From Pseudomonadota bacterium (lineage in GTDB: Bacteria; Bdellovibrionota; FAC87; UBA2466): 58,009 nt of DNA. Positions 33,155 through 42,503 of this stretch are shown here, one piece after another. Each line of letters starts with the position of its first letter. Positions within the stretch are counted from its first letter, which is position 1. The stretch lies in assembly GCA_009927165.1 (NCBI GenBank), contig RFNO01000056.1, forward strand, positions 1 to 58,009, read 5' to 3'. The notes under the pieces were generated by a model. That model worked only from the letters and a program-made list of their open reading frames with translations. It was not told the DNA's origin and ran no database searches. The position numbers and the translations under genes are program-made.

Positions 33155-33922
33155 TTATTCTTCTGAACCCTCGGACGGGTGCCAATTCTTTAGGAGTACG
33201 TAACTGGTCAAATCAATGAGCTTAATCAAAAGAAGGCCCAAGCCCGAAGCAAGGAGGACAGCTGCAAATACTTTGTCAATCCGTTGTTGGGCTCGGGCGA
33301 CATCGATGATACTCCCAATGCCCACTCCCCCCAAAAACTCTCCAACGATGGCTCCAATCACTGCCAGTCCACCGGAAATTCGAAGTCCGTTCATCACAAA
33401 AGGCAGAGAGCCAGGAAGGTAGAGTTTTACGAGAGCTTGCATTCGAGTGGCGCCGTAGAGCCGAAACAAATCTTTAAGAGCAGGATCAGCTGAAAGCAGC
33501 CCCGTGAGCGTGCTCGCGATTACTGGAAACACTGAAACTATAAAACCAGAAGCCACTACCGCAGGAATCCCATATCCAAACCAAATCACTAAGAGTGGAG
33601 CAATCGCAATAATCGGAACCGTCTGAAAAAAAATAGTGTACGGATAGAAAGCATAAAGAACGGTTTCCGACGTAAAAAGTAGAATGGCCGTGCTAATTCC
33701 CAACACCACACTGAGTCCAAAAGAAATAGTTACCGAAAAAGCCGTAACTCCGAGGGCACTCCACAACTCTACTTTGTCTTGTATCAAAGAATTAAGAATT
33801 TGAGAGGGTTCAGGCAGAATGAATGGATTAATCCACTTGATACGTGCAGCAAACTCCCACAACGTAATCATGGCAACAAAAGCACAGATCGGAAGACCAA
33901 TTTTCTTAAGCTTTTGGTTCAT
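33155..33922 (-). CDS. ABC transporter permease (binding-protein-dependent importer)
   Basis: At 255 residues it has about six membrane helices and the EAA-type cytoplasmic loop (LFRLYGATRMQALVKLYLPGSLPFVMNGLRISGGLAVIGAIVGEF), the ATPase docking site of the SsuC/TauC/ThiX-type permeases. It overlaps the upstream ATPase by 4 bp and is followed by the binding protein. The complex imports the ligand of the NMT1-like protein across the inner membrane. Confidence 0.9.
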   Translation of the reverse strand: MNQKLKKIGLPICAFVAMITLWEFAARIKWINPFILPEPSQILNSLIQDKVELWSALGVTAFSVTISFGLSVVLGISTAILLFTSETVLYAFYPYTIFFQTVPIIAIAPLLVIWFGYGIPAVVASGFIVSVFPVIASTLTGLLSADPALKDLFRLYGATRMQALVKLYLPGSLPFVMNGLRISGGLAVIGAIVGEFLGGVGIGSIIDVARAQQRIDKVFAAVLLASGLGLLLIKLIDLTSYVLLKNWHPSEGSEE

Positions 33923-34674
33923 GCTTCCAGGTCCTGAAATTTAAGAAACAAGTCTTGTGTTAATTGTGCAAATGCAGGCAAAGCTCGAGTCTCTTGTGTT
34001 CGGTGCGATGGAAGAGGATTAATCAGATCGTACTGGATGTTTCCTGTCTTTTTTGACAACAGGATGATGCGATCTGAAAGGAAAGCTGCTTCGGAAATAG
34101 AATGGGTTACAAAAATGACCGTCATTTGAGATTCTTGCCATAAATCTCTTAAATCCCGATCCAATTTTAATCTCGTGACTTCGTCGAGTGCTGCAAAAGG
34201 TTCGTCTAATAATAATAGATTGGGTTCATTGACCAAGCTTCTGGCGAGGGAAACTCGCATTCGCATTCCGCCCGACAAGTGCGCTGGATAATACTGCTCA
34301 AAATCAATCAGGCCAACCCGCTCTAAGGCTTTTCGGGCTTTCAGCTCTTGTTCAACTTTTGAGGCGCCCAAAATTTCCAGAGGCAAAGTGACATTTCCAA
34401 GTACCGTTCGCCAGGGTAAAAGCTGGGCATCTTGAAATACATAGGCCAATCTTCTCTCTTCAGGTTCTCCTCTCCCTATCAGCAGCTTTCCGGAAGTGGG
34501 CTCTCGCAAGTGAGCAATCATTTTCAAAAGAGTGGACTTTCCACAACCGGAAGGTCCAATCAATGCGAGAAACTTGCCAGCTTCGAGTTGAAAACTCACC
34601 CCTTTGAGAGGGCTTAACCCAGAGTCATATCGCTTAACCACTTCAGAAATTTGAACGCTTAAGCCTGTTGCCAT
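33919..34674 (-). CDS. ABC transporter ATP-binding protein
   Basis: The frame is open to 34764, but the ATG at 34674 (MATGLSVQISEVVKRYDSG) matches the normal start of this family and leaves room for divergent promoters. It has Walker A GPSGCGKST, a Q-loop in FQDAQLLPWRTVLGNV, signature LSGGMRMRVSLARSL, Walker B LLLLDEPFAALDE and switch His in FVTHSISEA. The SSUB/TauB/NrtD-like type fits with an NMT1-like binding protein. It couples ATP hydrolysis to import by the adjacent permease. First gene of the operon. Confidence 0.92.
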   Translation of the reverse strand: MATGLSVQISEVVKRYDSGLSPLKGVSFQLEAGKFLALIGPSGCGKSTLLKMIAHLREPTSGKLLIGRGEPEERRLAYVFQDAQLLPWRTVLGNVTLPLEILGASKVEQELKARKALERVGLIDFEQYYPAHLSGGMRMRVSLARSLVNEPNLLLLDEPFAALDEVTRLKLDRDLRDLWQESQMTVIFVTHSISEAAFLSDRIILLSKKTGNIQYDLINPLPSHRTQETRALPAFAQLTQDLFLKFQDLEA

Positions 34675-34762
34675 GAAATCAGTGTACCGGAAGCTCGCTT
34701 GAGTGCCTATCTCCTTTTGAAATGCCGCCTCAAACCAGTTAGAGTGGCAGTCTGGATTAACC

Positions 34763-35908
34763 ATGAAACCCTCTCCTCTTCTTTCTTGTGAACTTGCTGG
34801 AACTTGTTCTGGGTGTCCTTGGATATTGAAACTCTATTCGGATCAACTTCTGGAAAAGAAAGACCGCTTTCTGAGACGATTACCACGGGGTGGATTTTTA
34901 CCAAACGCCCTACACGATTTTGACATTTTTCCCGTTCCAGTCGATCACCTCCGAGATCGGGCAGACTTAGTTTTGGAGACGAGATTGGGGCAACATACGT
35001 TGGGACTCTGGGATATGGGTCGAAAGACACTTCTTAATCTCAAAGCTTGCCCTCTTCTCACGGCTTCTTTGGAGAGCTGGTTGATTGAGTTTAAGAATGA
35101 TCTTCCTTCAGTTGCAAAAGGTTCGATTCGGCTTCGAGTAAATCCACAAAGCATCAAAGGGGTATGGCTCGATTTTTCTAATCAAGATATCAAAAGACTG
35201 CTGGAAGAAGGGGATTGGTTAGAACGTCTTCAAGCCAAAGCGATTGTCGAAATAGGACAAAAGAGAAAGCGACTCATCCGGAAGGAAGACCGTTGGGCTT
35301 TGGGAGATCCTGTGTTGTTTCCTTGGAGCGAGACCTATTTTTTTGAGCAATCCTTACCCTTATTTACTTCCATTGGAGGCTTCACCCAAAGTGGACCTCA
35401 AGCCACTCAAGTATTATCCGAGGTTTTCCTAAAGCTACTCCCCGAAGAAGTACCGTCCTGGCTAGAACTGGGTTCCGGTTCGGGCACCTTCACACTTCCT
35501 CTTCTTTCGGCAGGAAAGCGGGTTAATGCAGTAGAAATGGATGCACAAGCTCTCAAGGGATTGTTACAAGGAGCAGCCCACTCTGGAATTTCCGCTCTGC
35601 TTTCGACTCATCTTCTGGATTTCAATGGCAAGAAAGACACCTTGAGACGTCTTTTTGAGGAAAATCGTGGCGTTATTGTCGATCCCCCCCGTTCAGGACT
35701 TGGCAACTTAGTCTCCTTTTTAACAGAGCTAATTCCTTCCCAAAGACCTGACTACTTTTACTACGTTTCCTGTTGGGAAGATTCCTTCGTTTCTGATGTG
35801 CATGGACTCAATGAACTGGGCTATTTAGGAACACGCCTTTTTGGAGTGGACCAGTTTCCGCAAAGTCCACTATTTGAGATTTTAGCTTTATTTCAAAAAC
35901 AGTATTAG
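34763..35908 (+). CDS. TrmA/RlmD-family RNA (uracil-5) methyltransferase
   Basis: At 381 residues, N-terminal cysteines (CELAGTCSGCPW, and a later KACPLL) fit the Fe-S cluster of RumA/RlmD-type enzymes. SAM-binding LELGSGSGTFTLPLL (about 232-246) is followed by VDPPRSGLG, YVSCWEDSFVSDV with the catalytic cysteine, and the family-typical final VDQFPQSPLFEILALF. It lacks an obvious TRAM domain, being shorter than E. coli RlmD (433). It methylates a uridine in rRNA or tRNA; the position is not decidable here. Its stop overlaps the convergent Dus stop by 4 bp. Confidence 0.85.
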   Translation: MKPSPLLSCELAGTCSGCPWILKLYSDQLLEKKDRFLRRLPRGGFLPNALHDFDIFPVPVDHLRDRADLVLETRLGQHTLGLWDMGRKTLLNLKACPLLTASLESWLIEFKNDLPSVAKGSIRLRVNPQSIKGVWLDFSNQDIKRLLEEGDWLERLQAKAIVEIGQKRKRLIRKEDRWALGDPVLFPWSETYFFEQSLPLFTSIGGFTQSGPQATQVLSEVFLKLLPEEVPSWLELGSGSGTFTLPLLSAGKRVNAVEMDAQALKGLLQGAAHSGISALLSTHLLDFNGKKDTLRRLFEENRGVIVDPPRSGLGNLVSFLTELIPSQRPDYFYYVSCWEDSFVSDVHGLNELGYLGTRLFGVDQFPQSPLFEILALFQKQY

Positions 35909-36966
35909 TGGCTCACACGCGCCTGCAAAATCTGCGGATTCGCTTCTGCATAAGCGTGAATTCGATCAATCGCTTCCGAAAACTCTCGACACGCATGGAT
36001 CTTTTTCCAAAAATCGTGACCAAACATCAGCCAAGGAGAGCTTACACCAATATAAAACTTCAAGCGCTGAAGACTGTTTTCGCTGGGGCCGAAATATCTT
36101 TCTAGAAGAAATCCAAATCGCTTCACTGCGCAAAAATACTCTTCTCCCTCTTCTTCGGGAGAAAGAGGCGGTCTTGGCAATGCTCGTCCGCGAGCTGGAT
36201 CCTGGCATCCCAAAGCATAAGCGATTTGCCACAGAATCCAAGGACGTGCAGTAGCGGCACGAGCGATCATGGCACCGTCTACTCTAAATTTCTGGACGAG
36301 GTCAATCGCATCATTCGCTGTTTGGATATCTCCATTAGCTACCACAGGAACTTTTCTCTTTTTGGACAGCTCCTGCACTGTCTCCCAATCTGCTTTTCCA
36401 TGGTGTTTTTGTTTTCTCGGCCGGCAATGAATAGTCATCCAATCTACTCCAGCCTCCTCGAGAGCTGCCGTAAATTCATCAAGATAATTCAAATCAATCT
36501 TATCTCCCATTCCAGCCCGCAATTTCACGCTCACTGGAACCGGAGAATTCTTTTTGGTCACTCTTACAACTTCTGCAGCATAATTTTTATCTCCCAACAG
36601 AAGCACTCCCCAATTGTGCGAAAGCGTTTTGTTTTTAGGACACCCCATGTTGATATCTATTCCCCAAGGACGAAGCTCTAATAACTTTTCGATACTGGGA
36701 GCGATAAATCGCTCTTCATTCCCTAAAAGTTGTGGCACGAGATAAGATTCATTTTCGGCAACAAAAAGATTTTCAGCACGCTCCAGTCGCTCACTGGGAA
36801 GTCGACGGCTAGACAACATTTCCGTGAAAATTAAAGCGTCGATACTGGGTGGAGTATAGACTCGAATCAATTCTCTAAAGGCAACATGAGAAAGTCCGAC
36901 CATGGGCGCGACAAGAAATGGGAAATCAATGCGCAACTGTTTCAATCGTGTGCTCATCGAATTCAT
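35905..36966 (-). CDS. tRNA-dihydrouridine synthase family protein
   Basis: The ATG at 36966 overlaps the stop of the upstream pseudouridine-synthase gene as ATGA and is chosen over the outer start. FMN-binding TIM-barrel: FLVAPMVGLSHVAFRE at the start, INMGCPKNK with the catalytic cysteine, VSVKLRAGMG, TIHCRPRKQ, VVANGDI and a GAMIARAATARPWILW phosphate-binding end. It reduces a uridine in tRNA to dihydrouridine using NADPH. Together with the neighbouring RluA-type and TrmA-type enzymes it forms a cluster of RNA uridine modifiers. Confidence 0.9.
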   Translation of the reverse strand: MNSMSTRLKQLRIDFPFLVAPMVGLSHVAFRELIRVYTPPSIDALIFTEMLSSRRLPSERLERAENLFVAENESYLVPQLLGNEERFIAPSIEKLLELRPWGIDINMGCPKNKTLSHNWGVLLLGDKNYAAEVVRVTKKNSPVPVSVKLRAGMGDKIDLNYLDEFTAALEEAGVDWMTIHCRPRKQKHHGKADWETVQELSKKRKVPVVANGDIQTANDAIDLVQKFRVDGAMIARAATARPWILWQIAYALGCQDPARGRALPRPPLSPEEEGEEYFCAVKRFGFLLERYFGPSENSLQRLKFYIGVSSPWLMFGHDFWKKIHACREFSEAIDRIHAYAEANPQILQARVSH

Positions 36967-37682
36967 GAAGGGATATTCTCCTTCATCCACTCAACTAAGC
37001 CTAGCGCTTTGAACTCCACTGGGAGTCCGAATTGCTCTCTTTCTGCGCAAAGCTGGAGATTTAAGGAAACAGCCCTGAGAGCAATGGTTTCTGGAATTGG
37101 AAAAGATATTTTGCTGCCATAAAGACTATCTCCCCAAATGGGACATCCCTGTTTACTCAATTCGAATCGGAGTTGATGAGCTCGTCCTGTCAAGGGAGAT
37201 AATTTCCAACACGACCAAGTCTGACTATTCCAGGAAATTTCGCCTTCTAATACTGCTTCCGTGAGTGCCTCTTTACCGAATTCTCTTTCATAAGCTCTCT
37301 TTTTTCCTCTGAGGAGGCGACTCCGCCAAACAACTTTCTGATGAGGTCTGAGTGGGCTTCGGACACTTTCGGTAAGCGCTTCATAATGCTTATGGGCAAG
37401 TCGCTTTTCAAACCACTCATTCGCGCTACGATGAGCTTCACTGGTTTTGGCAAACAGGAGAATGCCACTCACTTCTTCATCGAGTCGATGAACCGCCCAA
37501 AGACGAACCCCCTTTTCCTGACTCCACTCCCTCATTTCACAAGGCCTTGGATCGGATTCTCCCCAGCGCGAAGGGACACTCAACGTGCCGGGCCGTTTAT
37601 CGACGACCAAAAAATGGGTATTTTCAAAAAGAATGCAGGGTTTCACTTCCAGAGAAGTAATACAAAAGTTGAGCTTTCTCAA
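36963..37682 (-). CDS. RluA-family pseudouridine synthase
   Basis: At 239 residues it has RluA motif II VHRLDEEVSGILLFAK with the catalytic Asp near residue 67, ALTES for the KxY region, and LSPLTGRAHQLRFEL and CPIWGDSLYG in the second half. No S4 domain is present. The first start is TTG (37682); a GTG at 37646 is an alternative that would shorten the protein by 12 residues. Targets of this short type include 23S rRNA or tRNA positions. It is translationally coupled to the Dus gene. Confidence 0.88.
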   Translation of the reverse strand: MRKLNFCITSLEVKPCILFENTHFLVVDKRPGTLSVPSRWGESDPRPCEMREWSQEKGVRLWAVHRLDEEVSGILLFAKTSEAHRSANEWFEKRLAHKHYEALTESVRSPLRPHQKVVWRSRLLRGKKRAYEREFGKEALTEAVLEGEISWNSQTWSCWKLSPLTGRAHQLRFELSKQGCPIWGDSLYGSKISFPIPETIALRAVSLNLQLCAEREQFGLPVEFKALGLVEWMKENIPS

Positions 37683-37708
37683 GGGGCCGACTAATCTGGA
37701 AGCGCATC

Positions 37709-40213
37709 ATGAATCCTTCAAGAAATTCCATCTCTTTGCCGCTCGACTCCCTGATCCCTAGCCTTATTACAGCCTTAGAGACAAAACCAAACCTCATTCT
37801 GCAAGCGAGCCCCGGCTCAGGGAAAACCACTCGAGTGCCCCCAGCTCTTCTTAAATGTTCCTTCCTATCGACGGAGCAGGAAATTTGGGTTTTGGAGCCT
37901 CGCCGAATGGCTGCAAAATACACGGCCCTCAGAATTGCCGAAGAAATGGGGGAAGAAGTTGGGCAGACCGTGGGCTACCAGTTTCGTTTTGAAAGTAAGA
38001 CTTCCCCAAAAACCCGTATTAGGTTCCTGACTGAAGGAATGTTTATGCGGTTCTTTTTGAAAGATCCCAGTCTATCCCGAGTTGGTATCGTCATTTTGGA
38101 TGAATTTCATGAACGGCACTTGCAAACTGACACAGCTCTGAACGCGCTCCGAAACCTCCAACTCACTCGTCGACCTGAACTGCGAATCGTAGTGATGTCA
38201 GCGACACTCTCCACAGAATCACTTTCGCGTTTTTTGAGCTCTCCTTCGGAATTCAATTTTGTGGGAGAACCTCACCCGCTTTCCATTGAATACTTGAATG
38301 CCCCTTCTCAGAAACCTTTGGAGATTCAGGTGAGAGACGCCGTCACCCAAAGCATCAAGAATGGAAGTTCCGAAGATATTTTGGTTTTTCTACCAGGAAA
38401 ACAAGAGATTTTAAGAACACTCACCGAATTAAACCGTGTAGCCCAAACTGAAAACCGACTCCTATTACCTCTTTATGGAGAATTATCAAAAGAAGAGCAA
38501 GACTTGGCCATTCGTCCTAACTCCCGAAGGAAGATAGTCCTTTCCACAAATATTGCTGAAACGTCACTGACCATTTATGGAGTAAATACGGTCATTGATT
38601 CGGGACTCGAACGACAAGCTTCTTTTTCCTGGTGGACCGGAATACCCGCGCTTAAAACCCGCTCTGTTAGTAAAGCTTCCGCTATTCAAAGAGCTGGGCG
38701 AGCAGCTCGAACAGGTCCTGGAGCTTGCTATCGGCTCTTCACTAAAGCTGATTTTGAATCGCGGCCATCCTACACTTTACCGGAAATTTTTCGAGCAGAT
38801 TTATCACAAGTAGTTCTTGAACTAAAAAGTTTGGGAGTTCAGGATCTTTCCACTTTTGCCTGGTTTGAGGCTCCTTCAAAAGATTCTCTGGTAGCAGCAG
38901 AGGAAGTTCTTTATCTGTTGGGAGCTCTCTCCCCTCGAGGTGGGCCCCTCACCGAAATGGGAAGCAGAATGAGTCAGATTCCCACACCTCCCCGAATTTC
39001 TCGCTTGCTGATTGAAGCTGAGGCACTTTCTTGTCTTGAAAGCGCTCTTTATCTCTCGGCTATGCTGACAGAGGGTGTTTTAGACCAACTGGATGCCATG
39101 GAATGTTTGACCAAAAAACCTAGTTTTTTGGTTAGCCGATCGCTCAAACAACTGGAACGATATTTTCCATTAAAATCTTCGTACAAAGACGACCCTCAAC
39201 AGCTGTCAAAAGCTGTTCTACGGGGTTTTCCCGATCGAGTGGCTAAAAGAAAGGAAATGTCACTAAATGCTAGACAACGTAGCCATCAAGTAGAGTTTCT
39301 TTTTTGTGCAGGTGGCACCGCCGAAGCTCCTGAGACTGCTTTTACTTTGGCGAATGATTTTTTTGTTGCATTGAGCGTTCAAGAAACAGGACAAGCAGCG
39401 CGCGGACTTTCAAAAACAGTAGCCCGCTCGTTTCTTCCAATAGAAGATGCAGATTTAATGGACCTTAATCCATCACTTTTAAGCGAACGTCAGGAACTCT
39501 CGTGGGACAAAACCAAAAGAAAAGTAAGTTCTGTTTCGCTACTTTCTTATGGACAAATTGTTCTTGAGGAAAGAGAGAGCCTGCCACCTTGTCGCCCCGA
39601 CACTTTTGCCTTTTTCTTAAAAGAAGCGACTGGCACTTCCCTCGAACAGATTCTCAATTGGAATGATTGGGTTGAAACCTTGGGAAGGTTTCAATCTCGA
39701 GAACAAATGGAAACCCTGTTGGGGAGATTGCTCTTAATATCGAATTCTCAGAATCCGCCTATTGAACCCGCTTTTGTCGCTGAAAAGCTTTCTCAGTTTC
39801 CTTGGGAAGCTTTTTCTTTTGACTATTTTTCGGAACTCGACTGGACAGAAGTTTTGAGCAGAATCATCCTAAATGATCATGCCCATCTTCTCAACCTTCT
39901 CGCTCCCTCTCAACTGGTTTTGCCCAATGGCCGAAAAGCAACTATCACTTATCCCCTCAACCGAGCTCCTTGGATTGAGTCTAGACTTCAGGATTTTTTT
40001 GGAATGAGAGAAACGCCTACAGTACTCAGTGGAAAAATACCTGTGACAGTTCATTTGTTGGCACCTAATTACCGCGCAGTGCAAGTAACTCAAGATTTAA
40101 CTGGGTTTTGGAAAAACCACTATCCGGAAATTAGAAAAGAACTCTCCCGAAAATACCCTAAACATTCCTGGCCAGAGGATCCTACTCGACCTCTGCTTCC
40201 GAAAACTCGTTGA
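37709..40213 (+). CDS. hrpB: ATP-dependent helicase HrpB
   Basis: At 834 residues it is full length for HrpB. Motif I is GSGKTT (36-41), motif II DEFH (131-134), motif III SATLS, and motif VI QRAGRAAR with QRxGRxxR spacing. The C-terminal HrpB domain ends with YPLNRAPWIES, FFGMRETPTVLSGKIPVTVHLLAPNYRAVQVTQDLTGFWKNHYPEIRKELSRKYPKHSWPEDP, the strongest family fingerprint. DEAH-type RNA helicase of uncertain cellular role; some relatives affect mRNA processing and envelope physiology. Its last 32 bp overlap the convergent tcdA gene. Confidence 0.95.
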   Translation: MNPSRNSISLPLDSLIPSLITALETKPNLILQASPGSGKTTRVPPALLKCSFLSTEQEIWVLEPRRMAAKYTALRIAEEMGEEVGQTVGYQFRFESKTSPKTRIRFLTEGMFMRFFLKDPSLSRVGIVILDEFHERHLQTDTALNALRNLQLTRRPELRIVVMSATLSTESLSRFLSSPSEFNFVGEPHPLSIEYLNAPSQKPLEIQVRDAVTQSIKNGSSEDILVFLPGKQEILRTLTELNRVAQTENRLLLPLYGELSKEEQDLAIRPNSRRKIVLSTNIAETSLTIYGVNTVIDSGLERQASFSWWTGIPALKTRSVSKASAIQRAGRAARTGPGACYRLFTKADFESRPSYTLPEIFRADLSQVVLELKSLGVQDLSTFAWFEAPSKDSLVAAEEVLYLLGALSPRGGPLTEMGSRMSQIPTPPRISRLLIEAEALSCLESALYLSAMLTEGVLDQLDAMECLTKKPSFLVSRSLKQLERYFPLKSSYKDDPQQLSKAVLRGFPDRVAKRKEMSLNARQRSHQVEFLFCAGGTAEAPETAFTLANDFFVALSVQETGQAARGLSKTVARSFLPIEDADLMDLNPSLLSERQELSWDKTKRKVSSVSLLSYGQIVLEERESLPPCRPDTFAFFLKEATGTSLEQILNWNDWVETLGRFQSREQMETLLGRLLLISNSQNPPIEPAFVAEKLSQFPWEAFSFDYFSELDWTEVLSRIILNDHAHLLNLLAPSQLVLPNGRKATITYPLNRAPWIESRLQDFFGMRETPTVLSGKIPVTVHLLAPNYRAVQVTQDLTGFWKNHYPEIRKELSRKYPKHSWPEDPTRPLLPKTR

Positions 40214-41030
40214 GTAATCCCCTAATCACTACAGAAGCTGCCATTAATCCAAAAGTTCCTGTCACAAAGCTCGCATTACCCATGATAACGTTGCGATTTT
40301 CACATTGAAAATAAGGGTTGTCTCCTTGCGGACAAACACATTGAAAGCCCTTGCCACCATCGTAATGAAGTTCCCTGGGTTCCAACGCAGGCTCAGTAGA
40401 GTAGATTGCAGGGATTCCAAAGAGCTGTCGCTCATTGCTTGGAAAAGCATACTTTTCTCTCAAAATTCCACGTATAGCTCGGGCAAGAGGATCAACAGTT
40501 GTTAGAGCAAGATCCGCAACTTTGATTGCCGTCGGATCAAGCCGACCTCCAGAGCCCGTAGAAGTGACTACTGGAATTTTTTGCTCACGGCAAAAAGCTA
40601 AGAGGTGACATTTGGCCGTTACGTTATCGATAGCGTCAATCACATAATCTGGGCGAACTGAAAAAATTTCTTGAGCCGTTGAGCTATTATAAAATTTGGC
40701 AATCGACACAACCTGAGCAGCAGGATTGATCTTTTGGAGTCGGTCAGCCATCACATCCGTCTTTTGCGATCCAACAGAGCGATCTAGGGCATGAATTTGG
40801 CGATTAAAATTGGTGACGCAGATTTCATCAAAGTCGACCAATGTAATTTTTCCAACCCCCGAACGCGCAATAGATTCAGCAGACCAAGAACCCACGCCCC
40901 CTAAACCAATCACCATCACATGACTGTTCATGAGCTTTTTCATTTTTTCATCGCCAACCAGCCGGCCCATTCGATCGAATCGACGATGAAGTTTGTAAGT
41001 CTCTAATGCGTTGTTTGAAATGTCCTGCAT
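40182..41030 (-). CDS. tcdA: tRNA threonylcarbamoyladenosine dehydratase (TcdA/CsdL)
   Basis: E1/ThiF-like enzyme of 282 residues: FDRMGRLVGDEKMKKL, ATP-binding GLGGVGSWSAESIARSG (43-59), DFDEICVTNFNRQIHAL, DAIDNVTAKCHLL, VTSTGSGGRLDPT and C-terminal RKL-equivalent region with paired cysteines (CVCPQGDNPYFQCENRN). It converts t6A37 in tRNA to the cyclic form ct6A. It stands alone; the last 32 bp overlap the hrpB 3' end, which falls in the variable C-terminus of TcdA. Confidence 0.94.
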   Translation of the reverse strand: MQDISNNALETYKLHRRFDRMGRLVGDEKMKKLMNSHVMVIGLGGVGSWSAESIARSGVGKITLVDFDEICVTNFNRQIHALDRSVGSQKTDVMADRLQKINPAAQVVSIAKFYNSSTAQEIFSVRPDYVIDAIDNVTAKCHLLAFCREQKIPVVTSTGSGGRLDPTAIKVADLALTTVDPLARAIRGILREKYAFPSNERQLFGIPAIYSTEPALEPRELHYDGGKGFQCVCPQGDNPYFQCENRNVIMGNASFVTGTFGLMAASVVIRGLLNEFSEAEVE

Positions 41031-41128
41031 GGCGCGATTTATTTATTCTGAATTCTTGCTGAAGTCTAGTCTTTCGTCAGAAAGCAGTGAATAAGGTGTT
41101 TGCCTCAAGTATCTGATATTATTTTGTT

Positions 41129-41938
41129 TTATCGCGCAACCAGCAAGCTTTTTAAATTCCTTCGAGATTGGTCGAGCACGGCTTCTGGTGAGGTCTTTTT
41201 TATTTGAGCCACTTGGGCGGCAATAGCTAACAGATAGCGGGGTTCATTGCGGTTAGCTCGAGTAAGTCCACCGACTTCGGGAGTTTGATCAGGCGCGTCT
41301 GTCTCGATGACGAGCCTATCATCGGGAATAAAATGTAGAGATTCTTTCAATCTATTAAAACCAATTCGGGTACAGGCTCCCCCTACAGAAATGAATAATC
41401 CCAAATCCAAATACCGCTTTGCGATTTCTTTTCCTTCGCTGAATGCATGGACCAGTCCTCGCCAAGTTTCGCCCTTCTCTTCCAAAATACGAAGAGAATC
41501 CGAATGGGCATGAACTACATGGAGAACTAGTGGTTTTTGATGGGTTTGATTCAGATCAAGTTGTTTCTCAAAGAATCGAATTTGTCGTTCTTTTGATGTT
41601 GCAAACCGTGGCAAGTAATCCAAACCCAATTCGCCCAGAAGAGTTGCTTGGCCTAGATCTCGTGTTAGTTTTTGGAAACCTGATTCAACTTCTTCATCAG
41701 AATGCTGAGCTATCCACCACGGGTGAAGACCAAACGCCAAATGAATCCGGGTGGGCCAAAGCTTTCTAATCTCTTGTTGTCGTAACCAGTCGTCAGGACT
41801 TATTCCCCCTTGGATCCACTCTCCCACTCCGGACTGAATTGAAGAGGTTAAGACGTTGTCGAGATCAGAACCAAACTTGGGATCTGCCAAATGGCAGTGT
41901 GCATCGATATAGGTTTTAGAACTGATAGTCTCGGACAT
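41129..41938 (-). CDS. tatD: TatD-family metal-dependent hydrolase/DNase
   Basis: At 269 residues it has DAHCHLADPKF (metal-binding HxH), GLHPWW, LGELGLDYLPR, QLDLNQTHQKPLVLHVVHAH, LVHAFSEG and VIETDAPDQTPE. This is the full set of TatD metal-site motifs. TatD proteins are Mg2+-dependent nucleases or hydrolases in the cytoplasm with roles in DNA quality control. It overlaps the msrA gene upstream by 23 bp and so belongs to the methyltransferase-msrA-tatD transcript. Confidence 0.92.
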   Translation of the reverse strand: MSETISSKTYIDAHCHLADPKFGSDLDNVLTSSIQSGVGEWIQGGISPDDWLRQQEIRKLWPTRIHLAFGLHPWWIAQHSDEEVESGFQKLTRDLGQATLLGELGLDYLPRFATSKERQIRFFEKQLDLNQTHQKPLVLHVVHAHSDSLRILEEKGETWRGLVHAFSEGKEIAKRYLDLGLFISVGGACTRIGFNRLKESLHFIPDDRLVIETDAPDQTPEVGGLTRANRNEPRYLLAIAAQVAQIKKTSPEAVLDQSRRNLKSLLVAR

Positions 41939-42503
41939 AGTGACAAGTATATCCTCCTGGATTTTTTTGGAGGTATTTTTGATGGTAGTTCTCCGCTGGG
42001 TAAAAGGCAGTAGCGTTCACAATCTCCGTTGCAATGGGCCTTTTCCACTTACCTGATAGCTCCACTCGCGACTTTACTTTCTCAGCCACTTCTCGTTGTT
42101 TTTCATCGTGCACAAAAATAGCAGAACGGTACTGAGTTCCAATATCATTCCCTTGTCGATTAAGCGTAGTGGGATCATGAATTTTGAAAAAAAAGAGGAG
42201 GACCTGTTCAAAAGACATTCGTTGGGGATCAAAAATAATTTGAATAGCTTCAGCGTGACCGGTTTTTCCAGTTTTAACTGTTTCGTAAGTGGGTCCCAAA
42301 GTTGTTCCTCCTGTATACCCCACTGACGTCTCTAATATACCATTCTGCGTTCGTAACAGTTCTTCCATGCCCCAAAAGCAGCCCCCGGCCAATGTCGCGA
42401 TTTCGGTTTTTTTGGTCATTTTATGATCCTTTGCTCTTTTTTCTGATTTTGCGAATCCCCAAGGAACGCAAAGAATAGAAAACCATACGACTAACTTTTT
42501 CAC
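41916..42503 (-). CDS. msrA: Exported peptide-methionine (S)-S-oxide reductase MsrA
   Basis: GTG at 42503 overlaps the upstream stop as GTGA and is preceded by GGAGAGG, so it is the likely start. It gives a signal peptide (MKKLVVWFSILCVPWGFA), placing the enzyme in the periplasm. A cytoplasmic form could start at the ATG at 42419. The active site is LAGGCFWGMEE with the nucleophilic Cys; VGYTGGTTLGPTYE, GHAEAIQIIFDP, FFKIHDPTTLNRQGNDIGTQYRSAIF and FYPAENYHQKYLQKNPGGYTCH complete the family pattern. It repairs oxidised methionine, here probably on envelope proteins. No MsrB domain is fused or adjacent. Confidence 0.93.
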   Translation of the reverse strand: MKKLVVWFSILCVPWGFAKSEKRAKDHKMTKKTEIATLAGGCFWGMEELLRTQNGILETSVGYTGGTTLGPTYETVKTGKTGHAEAIQIIFDPQRMSFEQVLLFFFKIHDPTTLNRQGNDIGTQYRSAIFVHDEKQREVAEKVKSRVELSGKWKRPIATEIVNATAFYPAENYHQKYLQKNPGGYTCHYVRDYQF

